Assembly (NCBI RefSeq): GCF_000283155.1 | Contig: NW_004454217.1 | Span: forward strand, 4,552,912 to 4,616,911 | Source: Ceratotherium simum simum | Taxonomy: Eukaryota > Chordata > Mammalia > Perissodactyla > Rhinocerotidae | DNA length: 64,000 bases | Direction: 5' to 3' | Shown here: positions 1-11,165 of the stretch, piece by piece | Layout of the letters: each line of letters opens with the position of its first letter | Position numbering within the stretch: the first letter of the stretch is position 1 | Made by a program: the position numbers and the translations under genes | The notes under the pieces: model-generated | What the model was told of the DNA's origin: nothing | What the model saw: only the letters and a program-made list of their open reading frames with translations | Databases searched by the model: none

Positions 1-41
1 CAACATATGAATTTTGGGGGGACACAATTCAGCCCATAACA
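1..41 (-). mobile_element. MLT1A/MST-type MaLR LTR, end fragment cut by window edge
   Basis: The segment ends in CCCATAACA and, on the minus strand, reads as the characteristic start of MLT1/MST LTRs (TGTTATGGGCTGAATTGTG, then a C-run and AATTCATATGTTG). The rest of the LTR lies outside the window. Confidence 0.7.
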
Positions 42-1142
42 GTCTGGAAGTATTTGAATTGTTCTTGTGTGGAGGATGCCAACCAACTGTTTATTTTCAC
101 TGAAGTCAACACAGGCCAGTTGGATTTCAAAGACTTCATGAAAAACTTTAAATGAAGTGATAATTAGGCCAGAGTTGTATGGCTCAATTAGTTTAGCCCT
201 AACTTTGAAAATGACGCAGCCTAACTGTAGATGTGCTGCATTATAAAATAGAGAAGATGTGAGTGGATCAATTCCAGTTGTCCTTACTAATGAAGCATCA
301 GCTTACACTTGGTAGGATATATTTGTAGTTTTGCTCTTCTCTCCATTCTGTTCTATATTTAGGGATCCACTAGAAATCACAGGTGCCTTAATTTTAAGAG
401 GGAATAATGAGGGCAGTAGAGAAGTTCATAGTCTTATTTTGATGCAATGAACCTATTGTACCAACTATATTCTTTAGAGTCTTTGGTCTTAATTAGTGAT
501 CTCCACCCAGGCTGTGAGTTACACTTGGGCCACCTACAGGTTTTCAAGCCTGCTTTTGTCAGACTTTATTGGATGGGAACTCTCATGAGGTTGCCTTCTG
601 AGCTAGAAATAGCTCCCAAAGTACAGTTCACCAGATCACAGGTGTTTGAGAAACCCATGAAAAGATTTTACTTAGGTAAATTTTGGACAAAAGGGGTTTG
701 CAAAGAGCAGCCAGTGATTTGAGAAGTTCTTAGATTCCCTCTTGAAATTGTCCTTTCATCTCTTTAGTGCTAAGAATTTAAAATGAAGAGGAGACAAACC
801 TCTTCTCTTTTCAAGCTTCAAAATACATTCCCCCCATCCTCTAACTACTTTTTATAGAATTGAAATCCTCGAAAATCTAACCTCTGCCTGCCTTTCTCCT
901 CTTGACATGGCTGTCAGAGCAGTGACGTGCTTCAGTGGGTGGGTAGAAAGAAGCTAGAGGGATGTCTACATGGTGAGAGCTGGGTGTGTCTGTATAGCTG
1001 AAAAAAGAAAGACAAGCTTATAACATTAAACATATCAGAAAAATGTAATGTCTTAATTATAAAGGTCTCTACAGATGACGACTGAAAGTCTTCATAAATT
1101 TGTCAAAGCACTATGAGATAGTTTTATTAAAAAAAAAAAAAG
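42..1142. other. Intron, nothing recognised
   Basis: AT-rich sequence with short chance open frames only. I see no repeat family or conserved coding signal. Confidence 0.5.
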
Positions 1143-1151
1143 AACATGCCA

Positions 1152-1409
1152 GGGGCCGTCCCCGTGGCTTAGCAGTTAAGTGCGCGCACTCGGCTACTGG
1201 CTGCCTGGGTTCGGATCCCGGGTGCGCACTGACGCACCGCTTGTCTGGCCATGCTGAGGCCGCGTCCCACATACAGCAACTAGGAGGATGTGCAGCTATG
1301 ACATACAACTATCTACTGGGGTTTGGGGAGAAAAAGGGGAAAAAAAGAGGAGGATTGGCATGGATGTTAGCTCAGTGCTGATCTTCCTCACAAAAAAAAA
1401 AAAAAAAAC
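1152..1409 (+). mobile_element. ERE1-type tRNA-derived SINE, full length
   Basis: It starts GGGGCCGTCCCCGTGGCTTA and carries the pol III B-box-like GGTTCGGATCC near 1208-1218, the CATACAGCAACTAG and CATACAACTATCTACTGGGG blocks, the tail GATGTTAGCTCAGTGCTGAT, and a poly(A) of 17. The 9-bp duplication aacatgcca flanks it exactly (1143-1151 and 1410-1418). The ERE family is specific to perissodactyls, which identifies the host lineage. Confidence 0.95.
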
Positions 1410-1419
1410 AACATGCCAA

Positions 1420-2292
1420 GTCAAAGATTTCACTGCCTTTTAAAGATATTTGCAGATTTAGAAACATTGATGATATTTTGTTTTTCATGGCTCTAAAATT
1501 AAACCTCTCATAAAAACCCACAGACAGCATGTTTTAACAAGATGGTCTAATGTGTGTATTCTTGACAACCCTACCTTAAACTTGGGACCCTCGATCATTA
1601 GCATTGGAGACCATCTGAGAGGCCATACAGTCCACTGCTCTCATTTTACAAATAATGAGACTGACTTGCTTTAGGCCATGCAGTATCTGCTTCTGTTTAC
1701 AGTTTCTGTGGCCCTTCTTTGCCACAAGCTTTGTGAGGGAAAAAGAAGAGTTTAAGACATTCTATTTGAAGCGCCTCTCTTTGAAGCATTAATATACAGA
1801 TTAAAATGTCATTTTGAGACCTCAATGATATCTAAAGTTTTTTTATTCCAGGAGCAGCTTTGTCACCATGCTGCTGCACAGAACAGATGGTGGTCTCCTA
1901 AATTTCATTTTCTCTTGAGTCAGATGCCTTGGGCTTTTTCTTTTTATGTGGCCTCCTCAAGTTAATGACCTCCTGTCACTTGTTCCCATTGGCTTACGGG
2001 TAGCCATGCATAAACTTCTGAGAATGAAGCTGACAGTTGCTTGGGAGAAAAATGCAGTGATTTTGATAAAGCACCTATGGGGCTCGGGACTTCACTTACA
2101 ATAAGTGTAGTTCCCTGGCCTTTATCCATCCTAGGAAAGAAAAGTAAATTTATTTTCCTCTCTTCTTCACACCTACCTCATCTCCTTTCCTATGCTCAGA
2201 TGCATGAGAAACAACTTCTGTGATCTATATATTCCTAGATATGTCATATTAGGCAAATTATACCAGACAACAAATAATGATGCAACCACGAT
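1420..2292. other. Intron; weak MIR-class remnant at about 1600-1720
   Basis: Positions 1600-1720 hold CATTTTACAAATAATGAGAC followed by a CATGCAG-type motif, resembling minus-strand MIR-class SINE cores, heavily decayed. Nothing else is recognised. Confidence 0.35.
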
Positions 2293-2512
2293 ATAATGGC
2301 TAATATTTACTGAAGGCTTACTCTGTGCCAGGCACTGAGCTAAGAGATTTACATATATTATGTCACTTATTCTTATAAATGTCTATGTTATGGATGAAAA
2401 AACTGAGGTTGAGGGATGTTATGCTTCTGGCCCAATGTTACCCAGCTAGTCAATAGTGAAGCCAGAACATGAACCCAGGAATTAGAGCCCAGTATCCTTA
2501 ACCATCAAGGAT
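2293..2512 (-). mobile_element. MIR SINE
   Basis: The plus strand shows the reverse-complement MIR layout: TGTGCCAGGCACTGAGCTAA, TTATGTCACTTATTCTTATA, GATGAAAAAACTGAGG, TTACCCAGCTAGT, then AGCCAGAACATGAACCCAGG. Confidence 0.85.
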
Positions 2513-5279
2513 TCTCTTTCCACAATGAATCTATCCACATGGGTATTTACTTATAAGAATTAATTGCTGACAGACAAAACAAATTTTTATTGGGGGGAAA
2601 GTTATTTTAGGGTTTTAAGTTCAAATTCCTAGTATTTGATTTATCTACAAAAGAAAAAAATTGGTCATTTTATTTAAGAGATTTTACATTTTATAAGATT
2701 GAAGAGGGCTGGCAATGATCCACAGCTGTATCCCAGCCTGTCCTTTGCACTTCCAGAGCATTTAATCTCAAATAATTTGTGTGCAGTTGACAAACCTCAT
2801 CTTTCTCATTCAAAAAAATCTTCCTGCATTACAATTACAAGTGGAGGAAAGAGATTGAAGTCCATTGAAAATGAGGTTAAAATCAATCGTAATCAGACAT
2901 TTTTCTTCGCTGGAGAATGAGGAATTTTCTCAGTACAATTTACAGGCCATATCAGACCATATATGAAACATTTACTTATTTCTTCTTCCATAGACTCGTC
3001 TAAATCTTAACAAAAATAGGCTGAAAGTTAAGGTTGGTGAGAGAAGGTAGAAAATCCAGCTGTAGCACATAATTCTCTGATTTTCAGAAATTAAGAACTG
3101 GAAAAAGAAGCCTTAGTGAATATATATGTAAGTTCTTATTAGGGTGGATAAGCTTAAATGTTATGACATTATGATTTAGAAAGTGCTTAAGATTCTCATA
3201 TCTGGGAAAATGGCAAAATGCCATTTGTAAGGTAATATGGGGCTGTTCTTACATTTCATTTTTCTTATTCTCACCATTGAGTGATGTCTATCAGTGGCCC
3301 TGACTATTTCTGAAACTGTTAAGGCATTCTTCTGTCTTAAATGCTACACAGCTAGCACAAAAGAACTCTTTAGTATACATGATAACAGAGTATGACCTTT
3401 AATTTATCAGAGTACATTCTGTATTCTGTTATCTGCTTGTCCCTGTTGCTTTTCATTTCTTGCTGGTGGTTTTTGATGTGATACTCCTCCATTAGGAACC
3501 TAACAACATTGAAAGGCTTAGGGAAGAGCATGTACATCACTGCTCATCCCACAGAGGCAATGAGATCCAAAGTTCACAAGGTTACCTTTATTTCTAATTA
3601 ATCTGATGAAACAACATCCAAAATAAAATTTTTGAATGTAAGTAGCTAATAGGAACAAGTGCTTCTACAAATCTTTGTATAAAGGCACGCTAGATATCTT
3701 AATGTAGTTCCTTATAACAGAGGGACATGAAAGTAGAAATTTCTTAAGCCAGTTAGAAATGCACTAAGCTTCTAATTTCTTCCCCAAAGCACTGTTGACC
3801 TCCAGTAGATGGTCTGTGGCCTTCCATGCCCAACATCACAACTGTCTCACATGAAGATGTTTAACTGGGTACAAGGGCCTGCTGTTTCGCATAAAGAGCT
3901 GAGTTGTCGTCTGAAGCATTAGTCAGGAACAGAACATTGCCCTCCTTGATCAGTCTGTACTTTGTCCAGCTGTTCAGTTAAGTGGGCTGACTGACGGCAC
4001 TAGGGTTGTGCCACCATCTCTTGCTATAGCATTGCATTAAGATACTACATTTAATTTATAGAAAATGCTTTTTTTTTTTTTTAAGGAAATAGGGGGAACG
4101 AAATTGAAATATCTAAAAATTTAGTAGCAACAATATTAAATTAAAATTTGAAAAAGATCACCTGTAATCTCTCCATCCTAACACAAGTATTTTCATTTTT
4201 GCACATTGCCCTCAAATTCTTGCCAACTTGCATCATATCTTACTTAGTAGTTTTAACGGTATGTGTGTTATATGTTTCACTTCATATGGCATAAATATTT
4301 TAACCATTTTTATTCATATTTGCAAGTAGTTTGAGACTAAATCTATTCTATTAGAGAATATATGTATTTAAAAAACAGATGTAGGGGCACATAGCTTTAT
4401 GAAATTAAAGAAAATAATCAATTATCAACTGTTTGGAGATTAATATACACAACACATTTTTATCTAGTTATTATTTCAATGAAATTTAGATGGTTTGTGA
4501 TCTAGGTAAAATCCTTTGTGTTCTATCACACCTTCTTTGTCTTCTCTAATCTATTGTCCTCTCTGAACTTCTGTGGCAGCTATAGTTCAAATGGTGGTTA
4601 ATTGTATACTTATGCCAAGTTATCTATTATCCTGAACTTCCATTTAACTTTTCTCATTTTGCCCGTTGACTCCCCAGACAAAGTGTAAGCCCTTCAATGA
4701 TAGGATCCATGTGATGTATTGATGCATGGATGACACAGTACTTTCGGAATACACAGTCAGTGCTTGTATATTGACTTCATTGAGTCAGATTGCTTTCCTA
4801 ATGTCTAGCTTAGCTACATTAAAGAAACAAGGGATTTGATTATTAGAACTAGAGAAGGAAGATGAAGTCTTTTGGGGACATGAGCTATGTTTAGAAAGGG
4901 TAGATGTGGTTGCATGCCTTGGGTTACTGATAAGTGGCATTAGAGCAGAGATAAGTGATTGGCAAGGAAGACAAAAAGGAGGAAATGTGAAGTCCTAGCA
5001 AAATTCAGTTTAACATGTTGCAGAGTTGCATCCCTCTTCTCATAAGCCAACGAAGTGCAGTGGTGTTTTGACTCATGACTAGGACCCTCTTTCCTTTTCC
5101 AACTTGTCTCTGAAGAGGATCAACATCAAAAACCTGTGAACTTGGTGGATTATTAAGCTTGGAGCTTGTCTTATAGGTTAGGCGCAAAGACAAGGAATGC
5201 CTGGGCATTTTATGTCTCAAGTGGTTGTGCACGGTAGGGCATTGTTATAAAAGGAAGACAATGAAATACTGCTCCTCAC
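2513..5279. other. Intron, nothing recognised
   Basis: 2.8 kb of AT-rich sequence with a T-run at 4071-4082. I find no interspersed repeat I can name and no credible open frame. Confidence 0.45.
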
Positions 5280-5400
5280 TGAGATCTCAACTGTAGTAGA
5301 TCTTTGATCACTTTACTTACCTCTGCTTCATTATCTTGATCTATAAAATGGAGATGATAAAAATATCCTCCTGATGAATCCTCAAGGATTTGAGGAAGGT
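5280..5400 (+). mobile_element. MIR remnant
   Basis: The segment CACTTTACTTACCTCTGCTT, then CTATAAAATGGAGATGATAA, follows the MIR core and tail order in decayed form. Confidence 0.5.
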
Positions 5401-5571
5401 TACTGATTTTGTGTGCCCAAGAGGGAACACTCACCCCAAAATTTATGAGGTGTCAACTTTTATAGACAAGACCATGACATTTTCATTATATAAAAGAGTG
5501 CCATAAGAATTAAAAGGAAGATGTTGGGGCTTTACGACTCAGGCTGTTTGAAATTTTGTTTTAATAACTAT

Positions 5572-5790
5572 TCTATGGATAGCTTTGGAGTCAAATATAT
5601 CTGAGTTCAAATGATTCTTCCATCTATTATGCATGACCCAGCACTAGTTATATTATCTCCTTGAGCCTCAATTTTTCCTTCTGCAAAATAAAAGATACTT
5701 ATGGTCTGGGATCAATACGAGGACTAAATAAGATAACCTATATGCAAATAGCACAATGCATAAAACATAAAATCTACTCAATACATTATT
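5572..5790 (+). mobile_element. MIR SINE, diverged
   Basis: It contains TTTGGAGTCAAATATATCTG, CTCCTTGAGCCTCAATTTTT, GCAAAATAAAAGATACTTAT and a GGACTAAATAAGATAA block, the usual MIR order. Confidence 0.6.
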
Positions 5791-5817
5791 TTCCTATTTA
5801 CTGGTGGTCTTGTATTT

Positions 5818-5935
5818 TCTTTAATATATATATTTTTTATATTTATATATATTTAATATATATTTATTATTATATTTAGTTATAATAATTAACATATTAT
5901 ATATATATGGCATATATATTATATATATGTGTATG
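5818..5935. repeat. AT-rich TA/TATTT low-complexity tract
   Basis: About 115 bases made almost wholly of A and T, with repeated TATATA and TTATTAT units. Confidence 0.85.
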
Positions 5936-6387
5936 GCAGTGAACAGATGGACCAGACGTGGCCCCTGCTTGCATGGAACCTGTAATCTAGAATTAATTAC
6001 ACAAAATAATTTCATCATGATTATAGCTACTGCTACTAAGTGATGTAAGAATGCATAATGGAAGGCTCTAGGCTAATTTGGTGGAGGGGTGCGGGGCATA
6101 GGGAATACTTCCTTGAGAAACATATAAACTAACATTTAAATGAGAAATAAGTTGGCCAGACTCAGATGTGTGTGTGTGTTCATGAACATGTGTGCGTGTT
6201 GGGGGTGTGTGAGAGTGCTGAGCAGTACACAAAGATGCAGGAAATTTGCAAGGCAACAAATATGGCGTCTCCAAAGAGGATTAGCTTGGTTAAAGGAATT
6301 GAAAGAAGTCTAGAGTGACTAGAATTTATAGAGTTAGCAAGAAGTGGTTCAAAATGAAACTGGAGAAGTAGGCAGGAGCCAAATAGA
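5936..6387 (-). mobile_element. L2 LINE 3' region with internal GT tract
   Basis: The plus strand reads as reverse-complement L2: GTGGCCCCTGCTTGCATGGA (from the ancestral coding part 'catggagcttac' type block), then ATACTTCCTTGAGAAA, and later GAGAAGTAGGCAGGAGCCAA. A GT/GTGC-rich tract occupies about 6165-6215. Confidence 0.6.
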
Positions 6388-6390
6388 TGT

Positions 6391-7157
6391 ATGTCACTTA
6401 ATGACGGGGACGTGTTCTAAGAAATGTGTCATTGGGTGATTTCATTGCTGTGTGAACATCATAGAGTGTACTAAAGGGCAACAAAATTTGCCACCCCAAA
6501 ATGTTTCTCTTTAAGGTGAGGATTATTTTAGGCTGATTATTTTTAAGAAACAAAAGAGTCAGAAACTTTTTCCTGTTACCTCACCCTTAACTGCCAAAAA
6601 GAATTCAGATAAAAAAGTCTGTCTCTGGAAGTGAGCTATCACCTCAGCATAACATGAACTAGGTGATAGGCAGGGAGGAACCAGAAAAGCTTGTTTGCTG
6701 GGCTCCCCTTTGTCTTGTTCTGTTTCTGTATGGCCAAACAAACACTTGTTTTCCAAACAAGTTTGGAAAGTGTGCTCCTTTTCACCTGCCTGTGAATTGC
6801 CTTCCTTCCCTTTGAAGTCCGTGTCTCTCCCCACCCCCAGTATCTTCTTTTGTCTTTAGCTGAGGATGACATTTAAGGTGAGGTCTTCAGCCGTTTTGGC
6901 AAGTTACACAGTTTTCTTGAGTTTCTCCCATGTATAAGTGTTATTAAATTTAATATGTCTCGTGTCAATTTAACTCGTAGACCAGCCAGAAGAACCCAGA
7001 AAGGTAGAGGAAAATTTCTTCTTCTCCTACAGTACTTTCACAAACCTGGATGGCATAGCCTACTACACACCTAGGCTGTATGGTACTAACCTTACGGAAC
7101 CACCATCAAAAATGTGGTCCATTGTTGACCTAAATGTTATTATGCAGTGCATGACTA
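6391..7157 (+). mobile_element. Tigger-type MITE (MER2-like), split by an LTR insertion
   Basis: The left part (6391-6472) reads CACTTAATGACGGGGACGTG and ends in ACATCATAGAGTGTACT. The right part (7037-7157) carries GGCATAGCCTACTACACACC and ends in TTATGCAGTGCATGACTATA. The minus strand of the right end matches the MER2/Tigger terminal inverted repeat type (CATGC..CGCATAACGAC). The two halves are contiguous in the ancestral element. Confidence 0.7.
6473..7031 (+). mobile_element. Solo LTR (ERVL/class III-like) inserted in the Tigger MITE
   Basis: This 559-bp insertion is bracketed by gtact at 6468-6472 and 7032-7036, and it interrupts the MITE at one point. The 3' part has an LTR-like polyadenylation region (TGTATAAGTGTTATTAAATT), then AGACCAGCCAGAAGAACCCA and a terminal CCTACA. 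The block TTTGTCTTTAGCTGAGGATG recurs on the minus strand of 38192-38855, so the two are the same family. No viral gene remains. Confidence 0.65.
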
Positions 7158-8229
7158 TATATTTGTTATGTACACATCTTAATGATATAACAGATAATGT
7201 AATACACAGGACAAATATTTTCATTAGAACAGCTATATTTTTCCACAAGTTTGTTCCTTGAAGAGTGTCAGTGGTGTTCAAAATCCACTTATTTGGAACA
7301 TTACCAGCTAAGTTAGGTATTATTGTATTGTATGGTTTGCATAACAGCCACACATATGGCACTTACTTAGAAATCATGTGGTAATGCTGCTTTTAAATCT
7401 AGAGTAATTTTATGAAACTACGTTAAACTTTTACTTTACTTTATGGGCCCAGGCATATCCAAATGCTATGTTCTCATTTAAAATCAAAAGATCTAAAATC
7501 ATACTCCTGATCTTCTCTGGAAGTATGTATAGCTTTTCAGAACCCTTTTGTGTTTCCTTTTCCTACGTTAAAAACTCAGGAAACAGGAAGCCTTCAGAAG
7601 AAGCATCTTTGTTTTACTTTCATATTATTCTGTACACGTATTGGGTTCATAACATTGCTTTTCCTTTTTTTTTCCCCAAGGATATTACTATGTCATATTA
7701 AAAACTGACACTTTTATTTCCGAGGAGAAATTACACATCAGGGGAGAAGATCTATGAAAATGAGAGAGAAAGACTATGTATTAGTGAAGTTCATATAGCT
7801 TGTCTCTACTGACCAATAGTCATAAAAATATGATTACAGTTTTATTTCCCTTTGTTCTCTGAGTCCCACTATGAAATTTAACTCCAAGTCAAGGATTTGA
7901 GTTTTATTACCACTTGCTGCTTACCTTGATTCTTTGGAATTACTCTTATTTTCTTGAAGTCTACTAGTTCATACAAAATTAATATACTATAGTGTGACCA
8001 AATATTATTGGTCAGGTGGAAAAGTGAAACTGTCTGGGATTCAGTCAAGATAGAGGATGTTACGCTCTAAGTCTGAATGATCAGATTTTCCTTTTTATTC
8101 TTCACTCCTGGAAGTTTGTTTGAAATATCATTACATTTAGTACCTTATACCTAAATGGCCACTCCAATTAGAGCATGCACCAATCACTTGGTTGTGGTGA
8201 TGTTACTACAGGGAGCCTGCCTCTTGTCA
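7158..8229. other. Intron, nothing recognised
   Basis: AT-rich sequence with short chance open frames; no named repeat seen. Confidence 0.45.
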
Positions 8230-8244
8230 AAAATATTGAATCCT

Positions 8245-8304
8245 GAAACTAAAATAATGTTATATGTCAATTATATTTTAATTCTAAACATTAATTAATT
8301 TTTA
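8245..8304 (+). mobile_element. 60-bp L1 3'-end stub
   Basis: The segment GAAACTAAAATAATGTTATA, followed by TGTCAATTATATTTTAATTC, matches the extreme 3' end of mammalian L1 3'UTRs. It is flanked by a 15-bp duplication, aaaatattgaatcct at 8230-8244 and aaaatactgaatcct at 8305-8319 (one mismatch). This fits an extremely 5'-truncated insertion. Confidence 0.65.
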
Positions 8305-8319
8305 AAAATACTGAATCCT

Positions 8320-9447
8320 TCAAAAATTCAAAGAAAAATAAACCCAAAATTTACATACTGTTTCATTTTTTGAAAATTACTTCAACAGAGACATATATGT
8401 TGCTGGTGACATTCTCAGTGGAGGTACCGACATATTCAACCCACAAAAAATTAACTGGAGGAAAAAAGAAAAGAAATCTAAAGGAAAACTTCATTCCACT
8501 TTTATTAGAGTGAAGGGAGTATGAGACTAAATTATTATCTTTTAACTATTCAGTGAGAAGCTCTGTTTTCATAAACCTAATTTATGTGCTCAATAGATTG
8601 CTGTAAGTTGAAATTCTTCTTGGACCCTTTTAATAATTTCAAAATGAATAGTTCTTTTACAAGTGGGTTATTATTGCTTTATCCTTACCTCTGACTTAGG
8701 AAACTTGAAGATGAAAATAGCCTCTCATCTTTGGTTCAATTTGAATTTTCAGGTACATTCCACTTGTTTTTAATCTCTCCTATCAGTATAAGCCTGCTTC
8801 CTTTGACCATCCACAGAAGCTGCTTGTAATGTTTCTGTATCCCAGCACGTTGGGTATTAGATCTCAATCCTTTACAAAGAAAAGAAAAAGTCATCAAAAA
8901 TTATATTTATCTTTGAACTTTCCCAGTCAAATGGGTTGTTTTATTTCCTTTATATTGCGTGTAAGGTTTAAATGTATGTCAAACTATGGATGGAATTAAA
9001 TAAAATGAACACAATCATAGAGTTACTGGATATTTTGTAAATAATATAGCACCATAAATTTGTAAAGACATGAGATGAATTTTGAACAATTTCTTAAAAT
9101 AATATACCTCAATTATGAATTTCCATATGTAGCTTGTTAATGAAAATCATGAGGGGAAAGAAAAATCTAGGCTTATTCCCGGTGAACCTAAACAATCTAA
9201 ACTATTTATGCCCATTTGTAGAAGGAGTTTGGGAATCAACTGTTAAAAAGTCATTGTCATTGTACTCTATTTAAATGTGTCTTCATTTTTTGACAATGTT
9301 TTTATATATAATTTTGTCATGAGAAAAGTCATTAGGTTTTTATTCTAGTAGAAGAGCAAAGAATCTGGAGAATAAAGTCAACATATATTGAATTGAAGTA
9401 AGCGCCATCTGATTTCCCATCCATTACCCCAACTAAGAATAAAGTCT
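8320..9447. other. Intron, nothing recognised
   Basis: AT-rich sequence without an identified repeat or open frame. Confidence 0.45.
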
Positions 9448-9624
9448 AATTTCTCTCCCCAAAGCCCCAGTACATAGTTGTATATTTTAGTGTAAGCCCT
9501 TCTAGTTCTTCTATGTGAGCCGCCACCACAGCATGGCTACTGACAGACGAGTGGTGTGGTTCCGCACCCAGCAGTAGAAGTGGAGCGCACCGAACTTTAA
9601 CTGCTAGGCCATCAGGGTTGGCTC
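9448..9624 (-). mobile_element. ERE-type tRNA-derived SINE
   Basis: The minus strand reads GAGCCAACCCTGATGGCCTA at the head, then the block before ACAACTATGTACTGGGGCTT and the terminal GGGGAGAG. Near-identical flanks taaagtct (9440-9447) and taaaatct (9625-9632) are a likely target duplication. The tail beyond GGGGAGA is missing. Confidence 0.85.
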
Positions 9625-9963
9625 TAAAATCTGTCTTTTGATTTCAAAGTCAAATCTTCCAGTTAAAAAAAAATGATCTCAACTGGAAGGCATCTGACAT
9701 TTGTGAGTAATGGGATTGTATGACCCCATTTGTGAAACTACCTTTCTTAAAAATTCTCATGTCTTTGACACCTTCTCTGCTGCCTACTTTATTTTCTCTT
9801 TGTTGTTAGATGACCTCTTTGTTATTCATTGGGAATTCAGTGTTTATGTTCTTGTGTTAGCTAAGTCTCATCAAGAATCTTCCAAAGCTATTATTGACTT
9901 AAATCATGCCATATCAATCATATTAATTGTTCTGTGCATGCCGGTGAGGTATGAGGGCAAATT

Positions 9964-10006
9964 GTATATATGTATGTATGTATGTGTGTGTATATGTATT
10001 CATGTG
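9964..10006. repeat. GTAT/GT microsatellite
   Basis: TATATATGTATGTATGTATG followed by TGTGTGTATATGTATTC. Confidence 0.9.
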
Positions 10007-10399
10007 TTTTATGTGCTCTTTTAAAAGTTATTCAGAAAGAATACATAAAGCCTTCAGTTTTTTCCACCAGTGTTATTTAGGACTTTTCTCTCTATTTCTC
10101 CTCTTAATAATAACTACGATTATCTATTTTGTGTCATGGGGAAGTTATTACTAAACAAATAATGAAATGATTGACTGTATAGATGTTCAAATCAGTGATA
10201 ATCATTAAAGAAATAAAATTATAATTGGAATATGTGATGCTTCCTTTGGAAAGTACAAAGGGAAGCTTAGCTATATGTGTTTTATTCTCTGGGCATAAGT
10301 ATTTGCTTTCTTTTTCTTGTGAATGTTGTTAGGCTGTGGGGATGAGATAATGGTGCCACAGAAGCTATCAGAATTAAAAACCAGATTTCCTCCACTGCT

Positions 10400-11165
10400 T
10401 CATTCCTCAGATATTTCATAGGAGGTTATATGATAGGTATTGTGCAAGCACTGAGAATACAAAAATAAACACTACCTGACCTCATAGATCTTCAGAGTTT
10501 AGAGGGAAAATATTTATTGAATATGCAATTACAAGGTCAATGCTTGTTTCTAAAGGGCATGTATAAAACACTAGGAAAGCATCTAGTCAGGTGTCCTAAT
10601 CTAACTTGGGGACATCAGGGAAAACCTCTTGAGGAAATAATGCTCAAAATTAATAATGATTATGAGCATAATAATAAAAAAATAAAAATCATAATGCTCA
10701 AAATGGACTCATAATTCCATTAATGAGTCATGTTAGGCTAAGGAAATATGGGGATGGGTTGGGAGTGAGGAAGAGTATTTCAAATAAAGGAAACTACAAG
10801 TGCAGAAGTCCAGAGGAAAAAGGAGAGCTTTAGAAGAATTGAAAAGAACGTTCATGGGGATGGAAAGAGGAGAGCAAGGAAGTGACAGCCATGAGATGGA
10901 GCAGGAGAGGTAGGAAGGGACTAGATGATGGAAGTTCTCATAAACCTCATCAGGGGTTTGAGATTTTATCCCACAGGCAATGGGAGTGTTATAATAGACA
11001 AGTGCATGATGAGATATTGGCTGACATGTGAAGAAAGGGTGGGATTGATTGCAGAGAGGATGCCGAGAAGTCTGTTAATATACTGTAGTAGTAATCGGGC
11101 AAGTGGTGATTTGCAGCATAGATTTGGGTGGTGTCTGAGGGAATAATGAATCATTCCTGATGAAG
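10400..11165 (-). mobile_element. L2 LINE 3' region, long copy
   Basis: The plus strand reads reverse-complement L2 from the 3' tail inward: GGTATTGTGCAAGCACTGAG, CTACCTGACCTCATAGATCT, GGGAAAACCTCTTGAGGAAA, CAAGTGCAGAAGTCCAGAGG, GAGAGGTAGGAAGGGACTAG, then GTTTGAGATTTTATCCCACA. About 765 bp of the element survive. Confidence 0.75.

Noticed and set aside
1152..1230. tRNA-like head with B box (also at 28377 and 52785)
   Set aside because: These are tRNA-derived SINE heads with SINE bodies, poly(A) and target duplications, not functional tRNA genes.
1100..1381. Open frames across ERE SINEs (also 28349-28711 and 52725-53093)
   Set aside because: They simply read through SINE sequence on either strand.
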